This document shows, in pieces, positions 1 through 7,735 of a DNA stretch of 41,823 bases. The first letter of the stretch is position 1. Each line of letters begins with the position of its first letter. Both the position numbers and the translations under genes were made by a program. Location: positions 1 to 41,823 of the forward strand of contig CANQCT010000009.1 of the NCBI GenBank assembly GCA_947589835.1, in the 5' to 3' direction. This stretch comes from an uncultured Clostridia bacterium (GTDB lineage: Bacteria; Bacillota; Clostridia; TANB77; CAG-508). The notes under the pieces were generated by a model, which had not been told where the DNA came from, searched no databases, and worked only from the letters and a program-made list of their open reading frames with translations.

Positions 1-8
1 TTTATTTA

Positions 9-28
9 AAAATGTCCTAGGACATTTT
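9..28. repeat. Perfect 20-base palindrome
   Basis: Bases 9-28 read AAAATGTCCTAGGACATTTT, identical to their own reverse complement. A related half site, GGGACATTTT, lies at about 54-63. Both sit upstream of the rpmG promoter. The palindrome could be a protein-binding operator or a relic of the GTCCC-type interspersed repeats seen elsewhere in the window. Only the symmetry is directly visible. Confidence 0.6.
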
Positions 29-105
29 CACTTAAAATTCGTTTTCAAAAACGGGACATTTTTACTAAAAATTCACACGAGCCCGAAAAAAGTAATGAAA
101 AACAG

Positions 106-134
106 TTGACATATTAGTAGAAAAGTGATACAAT
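106..134 (+). promoter_or_regulatory. Sigma-A promoter of the rpmG-secE-nusG operon
   Basis: TTGACA (106-111) and TACAAT (129-134) are separated by exactly 17 bases, and a TG one base upstream of the -10 makes it an extended -10. Transcription should begin near 141, at the foot of the hairpin at 139-163. This is the only strong promoter seen before rpmG, so it probably drives the ribosomal/transcription operon. Confidence 0.85.
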
Positions 135-138
135 AATT

Positions 139-163
139 AAGCGTATGTGGAAAGCATACGCTT
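139..163 (+). promoter_or_regulatory. 5'-end mRNA hairpin
   Basis: The arms AAGCGTATG and CATACGCTT form a perfect 9-bp stem around a 7-base loop. The hairpin begins within a few bases of the predicted transcription start. Such 5'-terminal stems usually stabilise mRNA against 5'-dependent RNases; that role is inferred. It is not followed by a proper U-run, so I do not call it a terminator. Confidence 0.6.
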
Positions 164-205
164 AAAAAAATGAATCAAAAGTATTAGAAAGCAGAGGTGT
201 GTTAA

Positions 206-370
206 ATGGCTACAAAAGGAGCAAGAGAACCAATAACTTTAGAATGTACAGAATGCAAAAGAAGAAATTATATGACAGAAAAAAATAAGAAAAACAATAC
301 AGACAGATTAGAAGTTGTTAAGTATTGTAAATTTTGCAAAAAACGTACAACACATAAAGAAACAAAATAG
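206..370 (+). CDS. rpmG: 50S ribosomal protein L33
   Basis: This 54-residue protein starts [14 protein letters not shown] and is too short for most ORF filters. It has the L33 zinc-ribbon pattern: Cys pairs CTEC near residues 14-17 and CKFC near residues 40-43, followed by a basic [10 protein letters not shown] tail, so it is the zinc-binding (C+) form. L33 is a small basic protein of the large ribosomal subunit. The start follows a GAGGTG ribosome-binding site. It is first in the L33-SecE-NusG-L11 order that is standard in Firmicutes and lies 22 bases before secE. Confidence 0.95.
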   Translation: MATKGAREPITLECTECKRRNYMTEKNKKNNTDRLEVVKYCKFCKKRTTHKETK

Positions 371-392
371 ACCTTTTAAGGGGGAAAAATAA

Positions 393-761
393 ATGCCTAA
401 AGATGTAACTAAAAAAGAAAATAAAGAAAATAACAAAAAACATTTTTTTAAAGATTTTAAGGCAGAGTTAAAAAAAGTAATTTGGCCAACACCAAAGCAA
501 CTTGTTAATAATACTGTTGCAGTTGTTACAATTGTAATCATTACAGCTGTTATTGTATTTGCATTGGACTTGGTTTTTGAAGTAATGAATGACTATGGCA
601 TTAGTAAATTAAGAGATGTTATAGCAACTCAAAATACACAAGTAACAGATACAAATCAAGAGTCTGAAAATTCTGAAGTAAATGATACTTCAGATAGCAA
701 TGCAGAAGAAACAAATAATACTGAAAATAACGAAGCTGAAAACAATACAGTAAATGAATAG
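393..761 (+). CDS. secE: Preprotein translocase subunit SecE with an acidic C-terminal tail
   Basis: SecE is the small clamp subunit of the SecYEG protein-conducting channel. Residues about 19-40 carry the family signature (FKAELKKVIWPTPKQL), the cytoplasmic amphipathic helix, and residues about 41-63 form the single membrane segment. At 122 residues it is about twice the usual length of single-span Firmicute SecE. The excess is a Lys/Asn-rich N-terminus and a roughly 48-residue tail after Arg74 made of Glu, Asp, Asn, Thr and Ser with no Lys or Arg. From known SecE topology the tail should face outside. A GGGGG ribosome-binding site precedes the ATG; nusG follows after 22 bases. Identity is secure from core motif and position; the tail function is unknown. 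Confidence 0.95.
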   Translation: MPKDVTKKENKENNKKHFFKDFKAELKKVIWPTPKQLVNNTVAVVTIVIITAVIVFALDLVFEVMNDYGISKLRDVIATQNTQVTDTNQESENSEVNDTSDSNAEETNNTENNEAENNTVNE

Positions 762-783
762 AAATAATAAGGAGGCTTTATAA

Positions 784-1317
784 ATGTCTCAAGAAAAAGA
801 AGATTTAGTACCAAGATGGTATGTAGTTCATACATATTCTGGTTATGAAAACAAAGTAAAAACGGACTTAGAAAAAACTATAAAAAACAGAGAATTAGAA
901 GATTACTTTTTCGAAATTATTGTTCCAATGGAGGAACAAATTGAAATAAAAGATGGAAAAAGAAAAACAAATTTAAAAAAAGTATTTCCAGGTTATGTTT
1001 TACTTAAAATGATTGTAACAGAAAAAACTTGGTATATTGTAAGAAATACTAGAGGCGTTACAGGCTTTGTTGGATCAGGAACAGACCCAATTCCTCTTAC
1101 AGACGAGGAAATTAGAAAAATGGGCTTTGAACAAGTTGAAGTAAATGTAGATTATGATATTAATGATTCAGTTAGAATTATAGATGGACCATTAACAGAC
1201 TTTACAGGAATTGTTAAAGATTTAAGCAAAGAAAAACATAAAGTAAAAGTATTAGTCTCTATGTTTGGAAGAGAAACGCCTGTGGAGTTAGAGTTTTCTC
1301 AAGTTCAAAAAATCTAA
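784..1317 (+). CDS. nusG: Transcription termination/antitermination factor NusG
   Basis: NusG binds RNA polymerase during elongation, affects pausing and termination, and couples transcription to ribosomes. The 177-residue length is normal. The NGN domain begins with WYVVHTYSGYENKV (about residues 13-26) and includes VFPGYVLLKM and TRGVTGFVG. The KOW domain follows near residues 125-175, with VRIIDGPLTDFTGIV and a VELEFSQV end. An AAGGAGG site lies 11 bases before the ATG. A 244-base repeat-bearing gap separates it from rplK instead of the usual tight spacing. Confidence 0.97.
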   Translation: MSQEKEDLVPRWYVVHTYSGYENKVKTDLEKTIKNRELEDYFFEIIVPMEEQIEIKDGKRKTNLKKVFPGYVLLKMIVTEKTWYIVRNTRGVTGFVGSGTDPIPLTDEEIRKMGFEQVEVNVDYDINDSVRIIDGPLTDFTGIVKDLSKEKHKVKVLVSMFGRETPVELEFSQVQKI

Positions 1318-1321
1318 AAAC

Positions 1322-1500
1322 AAATTATAAACTTCGTCTAGCTTTGTTAGCTATCGCAAATTTTTCTTCAATATACCCGCGTATAATTTCAGAAAAATTT
1401 GCTCAGCTGCCTCGCTATACTCGTTTCTAATTCGTTTTAAAATTAAAATTAGCAAATAAATTATAAACTTCGTCTTAGTATTAAAATTATAAAATAAATT
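1322..1500 (+). repeat. Interspersed repeat, ribosomal-operon type, copy A
   Basis: This AT-rich gap between nusG and rplK starts AAACTTCGTCTAGC and contains a degenerate palindromic core around ATATACCCGCGTATAAT. An 18-base exact direct repeat, AAATTATAAACTTCGTCT, occurs at 1322-1339 and 1458-1475. The same overall arrangement recurs in the rplJ-rplL gap (3421-3582), with shared blocks AACTTCGTCT, ATATAC and CGTATAAT. On the minus strand part of it is open, but that reading frame matches no protein I recognise. Confidence 0.7.
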
Positions 1501-1561
1501 AGTTAATAATCTATTTTTTAGATTAATATACATATTTAAAATACAAAAGGAGGTGCTAATA

Positions 1562-1990
1562 ATGGCAGAAAAAGAAATAGGAAATGTAATTAAACTACAA
1601 ATTCCAGCAGGAAAGGCTTCACCAGCTCCACCAGTTGGACCAGCATTAGGCGCAAGTGGTGTAAATATTATGGATTTCGTAAAACAATTCAATGATAGAA
1701 CAGCTCAAATGGGTAACACAGTTATTCCAGTTGTTATTACAGTATATAAAGATAAATCATTTGAATTTATTACAAAAGAGCCACCTATGGCAGTTTTAAT
1801 TAAACAAGCTGCAAAAATAGAAAAGGCCTCTGGAAAACCTAATAAAGAAAAAGTAGCAAAACTAACAAAAGCACAAGTTGAAGAAATTGCTAAAAGAAAA
1901 ATGCCAGACTTAAATGCAGCATCTATTGAAGCTGCAATGAGTATGGTAGCAGGAACTGCAAGATCTATGGGTATTGTAGTAGAAGAATAA
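1562..1990 (+). CDS. rplK: 50S ribosomal protein L11
   Basis: L11 forms the GTPase-associated centre with 23S rRNA and L10/L7-L12. The start is the ATG of [20 protein letters not shown], placed behind an AAAGGAGGTG site; an upstream in-frame GTG would overlap that site and is rejected. The 142-residue length is normal. The N-terminal signature [19 protein letters not shown] is present, and the C-terminal RNA-binding domain ends in the typical [13 protein letters not shown]. It is followed 77 bases later by rplA. Confidence 0.97.
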   Translation: MAEKEIGNVIKLQIPAGKASPAPPVGPALGASGVNIMDFVKQFNDRTAQMGNTVIPVVITVYKDKSFEFITKEPPMAVLIKQAAKIEKASGKPNKEKVAKLTKAQVEEIAKRKMPDLNAASIEAAMSMVAGTARSMGIVVEE

Positions 1991-2067
1991 TTTATATTAA
2001 AAATGTTGGGAGAAGGAAAACTTAAATATAAAAGTTATAACCTTCGCTTGAACCAAAGGAGGTAGAA

Positions 2068-2751
2068 ATGAAAAGAGGAAAAAGATACCAAGAAGCTGAA
2101 AAGCTAATTGATAGAAAAAAATTGTATGATGTTAAAGAAGCATTAAATACAATAGAAAAAATGCCAAAAACAAAATTTGATGAAACAGTGGAATTACATG
2201 TTAAGTTAGGTGTTGATTCAAAACAAGCAGACCAACAAGTAAGAGGTACAACAGTACTTCCAAATGGTACAGGTAAAACACAAAAAGTATTAGTGTTTGC
2301 AAAAGGACCAAAAGCAGAAGAAGCTACAAAGGCTGGAGCTGATTTTGTTGGAGCAGAAGAATTAATTCCAAAAATTGAAAAAGAAAACTGGTTTGATTAT
2401 GATGTTATCGTTGCAACTCCAGATATGATGGGTGTTGTTGGTAGACTTGGTAAAGTATTAGGACCAAAAGGATTAATGCCAAACCCTAAGTCTGGTACAG
2501 TAACAATGGATGTTACAAAAGCAGTTCAAGAAATTAAATCAGGTAAAGTTGAATACAGACTTGACAAAAATAACATTGTTCACCTAGGTTTTGGTAAAGT
2601 ATCATTTGGAGCAGATAAGCTATTTGAAAACTATGAAACAATTATGAATGCTATTATTAAAGCAAAACCAGCAGCAGCCAAAGGACAATACATTAAAAGC
2701 GTAGCAATATCTACTACAATGGGACCAAGTATGTATATTGATCAAAAATAG
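2068..2751 (+). CDS. rplA: 50S ribosomal protein L1
   Basis: L1 forms the mobile stalk at the ribosomal E site and represses its own operon in many bacteria. The 227 residues are close to the usual 229. Motifs include [16 protein letters not shown] at the start, the [15 protein letters not shown] loop near residues 129-145 and the C-terminal [14 protein letters not shown]. An AAAGGAGG site precedes the ATG. The L10 leader begins directly after its stop codon, so expression downstream of L1 can be tuned separately. Confidence 0.97.
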   Translation: MKRGKRYQEAEKLIDRKKLYDVKEALNTIEKMPKTKFDETVELHVKLGVDSKQADQQVRGTTVLPNGTGKTQKVLVFAKGPKAEEATKAGADFVGAEELIPKIEKENWFDYDVIVATPDMMGVVGRLGKVLGPKGLMPNPKSGTVTMDVTKAVQEIKSGKVEYRLDKNNIVHLGFGKVSFGADKLFENYETIMNAIIKAKPAAAKGQYIKSVAISTTMGPSMYIDQK

Positions 2752-2756
2752 AAAAT

Positions 2757-2880
2757 TTATATAGCCTAAGAAAGTAAGCATACATTTAAGTCTTACCGAG
2801 GCAAAGAATGAACGGAACATATAGCTTCCAATCAATTTTTGCACTCGAAATAAGGCAATATTGATTGGAAGTTTTTATTT
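2757..2880 (+). ncRNA. L10 leader with attenuator terminator
   Basis: The gap between rplA and rplJ resembles the L10 ribosomal protein leader, an RNA that binds the L10-L12 complex and feeds back on rplJ-rplL. Visible parts are the conserved-looking stretch AAGAAAGTAAGC ... TCTTACCGAGGC near 2768-2803, where GTAAG can pair with CTTAC, and a terminator: CTTCCAATCAAT (2824-2835) pairs with ATTGATTGGAAG just before TTTTT near 2871. This fits attenuation control. The family call rests on position and motif memory; a covariance-model search (RF00557) would settle it. Confidence 0.85.
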
Positions 2881-2911
2881 AAACTTAAATAATATTTTAG
2901 GAGGTGAAAAA

Positions 2912-3415
2912 ATGGCAAGCGAAGCAATTTTAAAACAAAAGGAACAACAAGTTAATGAACTAGCAGAAAAGCTAAAAGGCGCAAAACTTATACTTTTAGT
3001 AGAATACAGAGGAATTACAGTTGCTGATGTTACAAAAATAAGAAGTGACTTAAGAAATGTAAAAGGTGAATATAAAGTTATAAAAAATAATATTGTAAAA
3101 AGAGCATTAGATGCAAATGGAGAAGGCGGCTTAGATAACTTACTAGAAGGTCCAGTAGCACTTATTATAGGAGAAGAAGATTACCTAGAACCATCTAAGG
3201 TTATTTACAATTATTCTAAGGATCATGAATTCTACAAAATTAAAGGTGGAATTATAGATGGAAAAATAATGACAGCTGAAGAAATTATTACTTTAGCAAA
3301 ATTACCATCAAGACAAGAATTACTTGCAAAATTGGCTGGCAGCTTACTTGGAACTATTACCAAGTTGGCAGCTACTCTTGATCAGGTTAGGGTTCAAAAA
3401 GAATCCAACTCATAA
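2912..3415 (+). CDS. rplJ: 50S ribosomal protein L10
   Basis: L10 is the base of the ribosomal stalk; it carries L7/L12 dimers on its C-terminal helix. The chosen start, MASEAILKQKEQQV, sits behind TAGGAGGTG; the open frame upstream runs into the attenuator and is not coding. The resulting 167 residues are normal. The L10 core is visible (LILLVEYRGITVADVTKIR, then VKGEYKVIKNNIVKRAL) and the C-terminal LAGSLLGTITKLAATLDQV is the L12-binding helix. It is probably controlled by the leader just upstream. Confidence 0.97.
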   Translation: MASEAILKQKEQQVNELAEKLKGAKLILLVEYRGITVADVTKIRSDLRNVKGEYKVIKNNIVKRALDANGEGGLDNLLEGPVALIIGEEDYLEPSKVIYNYSKDHEFYKIKGGIIDGKIMTAEEIITLAKLPSRQELLAKLAGSLLGTITKLAATLDQVRVQKESNS

Positions 3416-3420
3416 AATTT

Positions 3421-3600
3421 TAATGAAAAACTTCGTCTTGCGTCGTCAAACGTCGCATAAAAATTTTTCGATATACAACTCGTATAATCTCAAAATTTTT
3501 AGCTAGTTTTCCTAGCAATACTTGTTTTTGATTAAAATTTGCAAAATCAAAAAAGAGCAATACTTGTTTTTGATTAAAATTTAATAAATTTAAAAAATTA
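3421..3600 (+). repeat. Interspersed repeat, ribosomal-operon type, copy B, with a 27-base tandem duplication
   Basis: The rplJ-rplL gap carries the second copy of the repeat seen after nusG, with AACTTCGTCTTGC followed by GATATACAACTCGTATAAT. Its end is duplicated: an identical 27-base block beginning AGCAATACTTG occurs at 3514-3540 and 3556-3582. An AT-only stretch runs from there to the rplL ribosome-binding site. Both copies lie in the operon direction. Confidence 0.7.
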
Positions 3601-3651
3601 AAAATAAAAAAATTTTAAAAAAATAAAAAATTAAAAGGAGGTCATTTTAAA

Positions 3652-4020
3652 ATGGCAAAAATTGATGAATTATTAGAAACTATTGACAGCTTAACAGTTG
3701 TTGAATTAGCCGAATTAGTAAAAGGCATTGAAGAAAAATATGGAGTATCTGCAGCAGCAGTTGCAGCACCAGTAGCTGGTGGCGCAGCAGCAGGAGCAGC
3801 TGAAGAAAAATCAGAATTTAACGTAGTATTAAAAGAAGCAGGAGCAAACAAAATCCAAGTAATCAAAGTAGTTAGAGATGCAACAGGTTTAGGATTAAAA
3901 GAAGCTAAAGATTTAGTTGATGGAGCTCCAAAAACAGTTAAAGAAAACGTTAAGAAAGAAGAAGCTGAAGAATTAAAAGCTAAATTCGAAGAAGCTGGAG
4001 CAACAGTAGAATTACAATAA
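3652..4020 (+). CDS. rplL: 50S ribosomal protein L7/L12
   Basis: L7/L12 is the multicopy stalk protein that recruits and stimulates translation GTPases. It has 122 residues. An N-terminal dimerisation helix ([20 protein letters not shown]) is followed by an Ala/Gly-rich hinge near residues 34-48, and the C-terminal domain shows the conserved [19 protein letters not shown] and a final GATVELQ. An AAAGGAGG site precedes the ATG. A strong terminator follows 21 bases after the stop, and rpoB is not downstream. Confidence 0.97.
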   Translation: MAKIDELLETIDSLTVVELAELVKGIEEKYGVSAAAVAAPVAGGAAAGAAEEKSEFNVVLKEAGANKIQVIKVVRDATGLGLKEAKDLVDGAPKTVKENVKKEEAEELKAKFEEAGATVELQ

Positions 4021-4041
4021 TTTAAACTAAATATAATAAAT

Positions 4042-4076
4042 AAAAAACTTATGTATAAAAATACATAAGTTTTTTA
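4042..4076 (+). terminator. Terminator of the rplJL operon
   Basis: AAAACTTATGTAT pairs with ATACATAAGTTTT around a 4-base A loop and is followed by a T-rich tract. This intrinsic terminator closes the ribosomal cluster directly after rplL. Confidence 0.9.
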
Positions 4077-4085
4077 TTTTATTCG

Positions 4086-4114
4086 TTGACTTTATTATAT
4101 TTAAGTTATAAAAT
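4086..4114 (+). promoter_or_regulatory. Sigma-A promoter of plsX
   Basis: TTGACT (4086-4091), a 17-base spacer and TAAAAT (4109-4114) lie just after the rplL terminator and 88 bases before the plsX start. Confidence 0.65.
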
Positions 4115-4201
4115 AAGAAAGAATTCATATATTAAGAATAAAATTATAAAAGTAATACTAAAAAATAGGTAAAAACAATAAAAAAGAATAGGAGAAATTA
4201 A

Positions 4202-5257
4202 ATGAAAATATTATTAGATGCCATGGGAGGAGATAAAGCTCCAGACGCTAATATTAAAGGTGCTGTACAAGCAATAAATAGTATTAAGGCAGAGGTTATT
4301 TTAATAGGAAATGAAAATATTATTAAAAATAAAATAAAAGAATTTTATGGAAAAGATATATCTCAAATATCTTCAAGATTAAAAATACATAATACCACAG
4401 AAACAATAGAAATGGAAGATATACCAACACAAGCAATTAAACACAAAAAAGATTCTTCAATGGTTGTAGGGTTTAATATGTTAAAAGCCGGAGAAGGCGA
4501 TGTTTTTATTTCAGCAGGAAACTCAGGAGCCTTACTTACAGGTGCAACACTTTTAGTTGGAAGAATTAAAGGAGTAGATAGACCAGCCTTAGCTGGAATT
4601 TTGCCTGCATACAAAAGCAGATTGGTATTAATGGATTGTGGAGCAAATACAAACTGCAAGCCAATAAATTTACTACAATTTGCACAAATGGCAAGCATTT
4701 ACTTAAGTACAACTTTAGGCGTAAAAAATCCAAAAGTAGGTTTATTAAATATTGGAACAGAAGAAACAAAAGGAAACGAATTAACAAAAGAAACATATCA
4801 TTTATTAAAAGAAAATGCTGAAAAATACAATATTAATTTTATTGGAAATGTAGAAGGAAGGGATGCCTTCTCAGGCAATGTAGATATTGTAGTAACAGAT
4901 GGATTTACAGGAAATATATTCTTAAAATCAATAGAAGGGTTAGGAAAGTTTGTTAAAAGAACATTATCAGAAAGTTTAAAAAGAAATTTAATTACTAAAA
5001 TAGCAGCAATTCCAAGCCTGCCAGCTATAAATAGATTTGCAAAAACAGTTGATTACAAAGAATATGGTGGAGCACTATTTTTAGGAGTTAAAAAGCCAGT
5101 AGTAAAGGCACATGGAAGTAGTGATGAAAAGTTATTTGAATTTACTATAAAACAAGCAGAGCAATTTGTAGAAAACAAAGCAGTAGACCAGTTAATACAA
5201 GAATTTGAAAAGCAAAAAGAAGTTCAAAATGATGAGCAAATTAATGAAACAATATAA
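4202..5257 (+). CDS. plsX: Phosphate acyltransferase PlsX
   Basis: PlsX converts acyl-ACP and phosphate to acyl-phosphate, the donor for PlsY in phospholipid synthesis. It is a peripheral membrane enzyme. The 351-residue length is slightly above the usual 330-340. It starts MKILLDAMGGDKAPDANIKG, the family hallmark, and contains ISAGNSGALLTGATLLVGRI near residues 101-120, LMDCGANTNCKP, and NVEGRDAFSGNVDIVVTDGF near residues 215-235. The C-terminal KQKEVQNDEQINETI is hydrophilic and probably non-catalytic. An AATAGGAG site precedes the ATG. The order plsX-acpP-rnc is typical of Firmicutes, although fabD and fabG are absent. Confidence 0.95.
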   Translation: MKILLDAMGGDKAPDANIKGAVQAINSIKAEVILIGNENIIKNKIKEFYGKDISQISSRLKIHNTTETIEMEDIPTQAIKHKKDSSMVVGFNMLKAGEGDVFISAGNSGALLTGATLLVGRIKGVDRPALAGILPAYKSRLVLMDCGANTNCKPINLLQFAQMASIYLSTTLGVKNPKVGLLNIGTEETKGNELTKETYHLLKENAEKYNINFIGNVEGRDAFSGNVDIVVTDGFTGNIFLKSIEGLGKFVKRTLSESLKRNLITKIAAIPSLPAINRFAKTVDYKEYGGALFLGVKKPVVKAHGSSDEKLFEFTIKQAEQFVENKAVDQLIQEFEKQKEVQNDEQINETI

Positions 5258-5433
5258 ATTATATTACATATTAATAGAACAATATAAATTAATACAATAT
5301 TATAAAGTATTCAAATAGCAACGAAAATATGAAACGAGAATAACTACATTTTTTAGAAAAAAATTGTTGCATTGGCAACGAAAATTTTGCAATAATATAA
5401 AAATATAAAAATATAAAATATTTTTAAAAAAAC
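5258..5433. other. AT-rich gap between plsX and acpP
   Basis: The sequence AACAATATAAATTA occurs at the end of plsX and again about 30 bases later, a small local duplication. Two blocks containing GCAACGAAAAT, near 5318 and 5376, form a loose direct repeat. I see no gene here. The acpP promoter begins at its right edge. Confidence 0.5.
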
Positions 5434-5462
5434 TTGACAATTAAAACTATATGTATTATCTT
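5434..5462 (+). promoter_or_regulatory. Probable promoter of acpP
   Basis: A consensus TTGACA lies at 5434-5439. With a 17-base spacer the -10 would be TATCTT (5457-5462), which is weak; TATTAT three bases earlier gives a 14-base spacer. The exact -10 is therefore uncertain. Confidence 0.45.
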
Positions 5463-5507
5463 TAGATAAACGAAACAATAATAATTTAAAGGAGGTGAAT
5501 TACAACA

Positions 5508-5750
5508 ATGGGTTCAGATGAAGTTTTTGAAAAAGTAAAAAATATTATAGTAGAGCAACTAGGAGTTGCAGATACTGCAGTTACATTGGAAGCATCTTTC
5601 ATAGATGATTTAGGTGCAGATTCTTTAGACATCGTTGAACTAATTATGGCATTAGAAGAAGAATTCGATATTGAAATTCCAGATGCTGATGCAGAAAAAG
5701 TAGTAACAGTAAACGATGTTGTAGAATATATAAAGGAGCACGTTGCTTAA
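5508..5750 (+). CDS. acpP: Acyl carrier protein
   Basis: ACP carries growing fatty acids on a phosphopantetheine arm and supplies acyl groups to PlsX. It has 80 residues, mostly acidic. The modification site is the Ser in [10 protein letters not shown] (about residues 36-45), preceded by FIDDLGA. AAAGGAGGTG lies 13 bases before the ATG. It sits between plsX and rnc as in many Clostridia and Bacilli. Confidence 0.97.
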   Translation: MGSDEVFEKVKNIIVEQLGVADTAVTLEASFIDDLGADSLDIVELIMALEEEFDIEIPDADAEKVVTVNDVVEYIKEHVA

Positions 5751-5763
5751 GATAAAATTAAGA

Positions 5764-5794
5764 TTGAAGGGGCAAATTAGTCCTTTCTTTTTTT
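5764..5794 (+). terminator. Weak terminator after acpP
   Basis: GAAGG can pair imperfectly with CCTTTC, followed by a run of T. The stem is short, so read-through is likely, but the rnc promoter lies just downstream. Confidence 0.4.
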
Positions 5795-5824
5795 ATGTTT
5801 TAATAAATATGTAAAAGATATACA

Positions 5825-5853
5825 TTGCTTTTTTGCCATAATTAATATATAAT
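5825..5853 (+). promoter_or_regulatory. Sigma-A promoter of rnc
   Basis: TTGCTT (5825-5830) and a perfect TATAAT (5848-5853) are separated by 17 bases, 80 bases upstream of the rnc start. Confidence 0.7.
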
Positions 5854-5900
5854 ATAGTTGCCAAAGGCAAAATATGTAAATAATTTGGTAATATGCAAAT

Positions 5901-5935
5901 AGGAGGAAATGTTAGAATACAAACTAACATAAATG
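5901..5935 (+). promoter_or_regulatory. rnc ribosome-binding site with an intervening hairpin
   Basis: The only good Shine-Dalgarno, AGGAGG (5901-5906), is 26 bases from the ATG at 5933, too far for normal initiation. Between them TGTTAG (5910-5915) and CTAACA (5924-5929) form a perfect 6-bp stem with an 8-base loop. Folding leaves only AAA and TAA, giving an effective spacing of 6 bases. This hairpin-bridged start is an inference from the sequence. Confidence 0.5.
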
Positions 5936-6616
5936 AATATGGATTTTACAAAATTAGAGCAAAGCATAGGCTATACATTTAAAAATAAAGAACTTTTAAA
6001 AAAAGCATTAACACATACATCTTATGCTTATGATAATCACATAGAAAGCAATGAAAAATTAGAATTTTTAGGAGATAGCATTTTAGAATTTATTTCTAGC
6101 AAATACATATATGCAAATTATCCTAATTTAAAAGAAGGAGAAATGACTAAAGTGAGAGCTGAAGTTGTTTGCGAAGATAGCTTATTTTTAGTGGCACAAA
6201 AACATCATTTTAGTGATTTCTTGTATCTAGGAAAAAGTGAAACAGTAAGCAATGGCAAAACCAAACCTGCTATTTTAGCAGATAGTGTTGAAGCTTTAAT
6301 TGCAGCTATGTACTTTGACAGCAATTTAGATGAAGCCGAAAAGTTTATTATAGCAAATTTAAAAGATGCAATTGAAAAATCTAGCAAAAATGTTGGAATG
6401 AAAGATCATAAAACAGTACTTCAGGAAAAACTACAAGAAAATGGAAATGTAAATATTGAATATGAAGTAATTAAAACCATTGGACCAGACCATGATAAAA
6501 CCTTTGTTGTGCAAGTATCTTGCAATGGCAAATACTTAGCTACAGGAGAGGGAAAAACAAAAAAACACGCAGAAATGCAAGCAGCACAAAAAGCACTAGA
6601 AAAAATGAGTATATAA
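5933..6616 (+). CDS. rnc: Ribonuclease III
   Basis: RNase III cuts double-stranded RNA in rRNA processing and mRNA turnover. The 227-residue length is normal. The catalytic signature NEKLEFLGDSILEF (about residues 40-53) has the Glu and Asp metal ligands, and LADSVEALIAAMYFD holds the second acidic pair. The C-terminal double-stranded RNA-binding domain runs from about residue 156 (DHKTVLQEKLQ) to ATGEGKTKKHAEMQAAQKAL. ATG 5933 was chosen for the hairpin-corrected ribosome-binding site; a Met two codons later is an alternative. The radical SAM gene follows 18 bases later, so they are probably cotranscribed. The smc and ftsY genes often found after rnc are absent. Confidence 0.95.
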   Translation: MNMDFTKLEQSIGYTFKNKELLKKALTHTSYAYDNHIESNEKLEFLGDSILEFISSKYIYANYPNLKEGEMTKVRAEVVCEDSLFLVAQKHHFSDFLYLGKSETVSNGKTKPAILADSVEALIAAMYFDSNLDEAEKFIIANLKDAIEKSSKNVGMKDHKTVLQEKLQENGNVNIEYEVIKTIGPDHDKTFVVQVSCNGKYLATGEGKTKKHAEMQAAQKALEKMSI

Positions 6617-6634
6617 TTAGAAAGGAATTATAAA

Positions 6635-7714
6635 ATGAAAAAGGAATACGTTATACCAATTTTTGTACCACATTTAGGTTGCCCACACAAATGTACATTT
6701 TGCAATCAACAAAAAATTACTGGGCAGGAAAAGCAAGTAACTGCAAAAGATGTAAAAAACACAATAGAATATTACCTAAAAAATTTTAAAGATAATTCTA
6801 AATATGTAGAAGTTGCTTTTTTTGGTGGTAGTTTTACAGGAATTGATGAAAAAATTCAAAACGAATTATTAGAAGCGGCAAATGAATATATTAAAAATGG
6901 AAAAGTAAATAGCATACGTATTTCAACAAGACCTGACTACATTGATAAAGCAATTTTAAAAAGATTAAAAAAATACAACGTAAAAACTATTGAATTAGGA
7001 GTACAGTCTACAAATGATTATATTCTAGCAAAATGCCAAAGAGGGCATACTTTTGAAGACGTAAAAAAAGCATCAAAGCTTATTAGGTGGAATGGGTTTA
7101 TATTAGGACATCAAATGATGGTAGGGCTTCCAGAAAGTACAAAATTAGACGAAATAAACACAGCTAAACAATTAATAAAATTAAAACCAAAAATTGTTAG
7201 AATTTACCCAGTTCTTGTAATAAAAGATACCGAACTTGAAGCAGAATATAAAAATGGTGAATATCAGCCACTAACAGTAGATCAAGCAGTAGAACGTTCA
7301 AAAGAAATTATGGGGTTATTTAATAAAGCCAAAATAGAAGTAATTAGAATAGGGCTTCAAAATACAGAAGAAATAACAGATCCAAGCTCAAGCCAAAGCA
7401 CAGTAGTTGCAGGACCTTATCATCCAGCATTTAGGCAACTGGTAGAATCTAGTATGTGGTATGATGCAATTGTAGCTAGAATAAAAAAATTTAATGTAAA
7501 AGTAATGCAAGTAAAAATTACTGCAAATCCTGAAAATGTTAATTCTATTATAGGTCATAAAAAAGAAAACATAACAAAATTAAAAGAAATATATGATGTA
7601 GAAGTTAGCATTAAGCCAGATGAATCTATAAAAAAAGGCAAATTTGAAATAGAAATTGAAAAAACTTATGAAGATATTTTAGAAGAAGAAAGAGAAAAAA
7701 TGCATACACATTAA
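6635..7714 (+). CDS. Elp3-like radical SAM protein
   Basis: The cluster motif CPHKCTFC (CxxxCxxC, residues 16-23) marks a radical SAM enzyme, which uses a 4Fe-4S cluster and S-adenosylmethionine. FFGGSFTGI near residues 63-71 is the SAM-binding GGxx segment, and ELGVQSTNDYIL and CQRGHTFED are typical of the Elp3/MiaB-like oxidoreductase group. The protein has 359 residues and no obvious acetyltransferase domain, unlike true Elp3. This family is commonly next to rnc in Clostridia; the substrate is not known to me, and a tRNA-related role is only a guess. The start follows AAAGGAA. Confidence 0.85.
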   Translation: MKKEYVIPIFVPHLGCPHKCTFCNQQKITGQEKQVTAKDVKNTIEYYLKNFKDNSKYVEVAFFGGSFTGIDEKIQNELLEAANEYIKNGKVNSIRISTRPDYIDKAILKRLKKYNVKTIELGVQSTNDYILAKCQRGHTFEDVKKASKLIRWNGFILGHQMMVGLPESTKLDEINTAKQLIKLKPKIVRIYPVLVIKDTELEAEYKNGEYQPLTVDQAVERSKEIMGLFNKAKIEVIRIGLQNTEEITDPSSSQSTVVAGPYHPAFRQLVESSMWYDAIVARIKKFNVKVMQVKITANPENVNSIIGHKKENITKLKEIYDVEVSIKPDESIKKGKFEIEIEKTYEDILEEEREKMHTH

Positions 7715-7735
7715 GACTAAAGCTTAATATTTATT

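Noticed and set aside
1351..1692. Minus-strand reading frame of 113 codons across the nusG-rplK gap
   Set aside because: It overlaps rplK on the opposite strand and consists largely of the interspersed repeat; it has no ribosome-binding site.
5909..5932. Seven-codon upstream frame (MLEYKLT) before rnc
   Set aside because: Its ATG is only two bases from AGGAGG, too close for initiation; the sequence is better explained by the hairpin.
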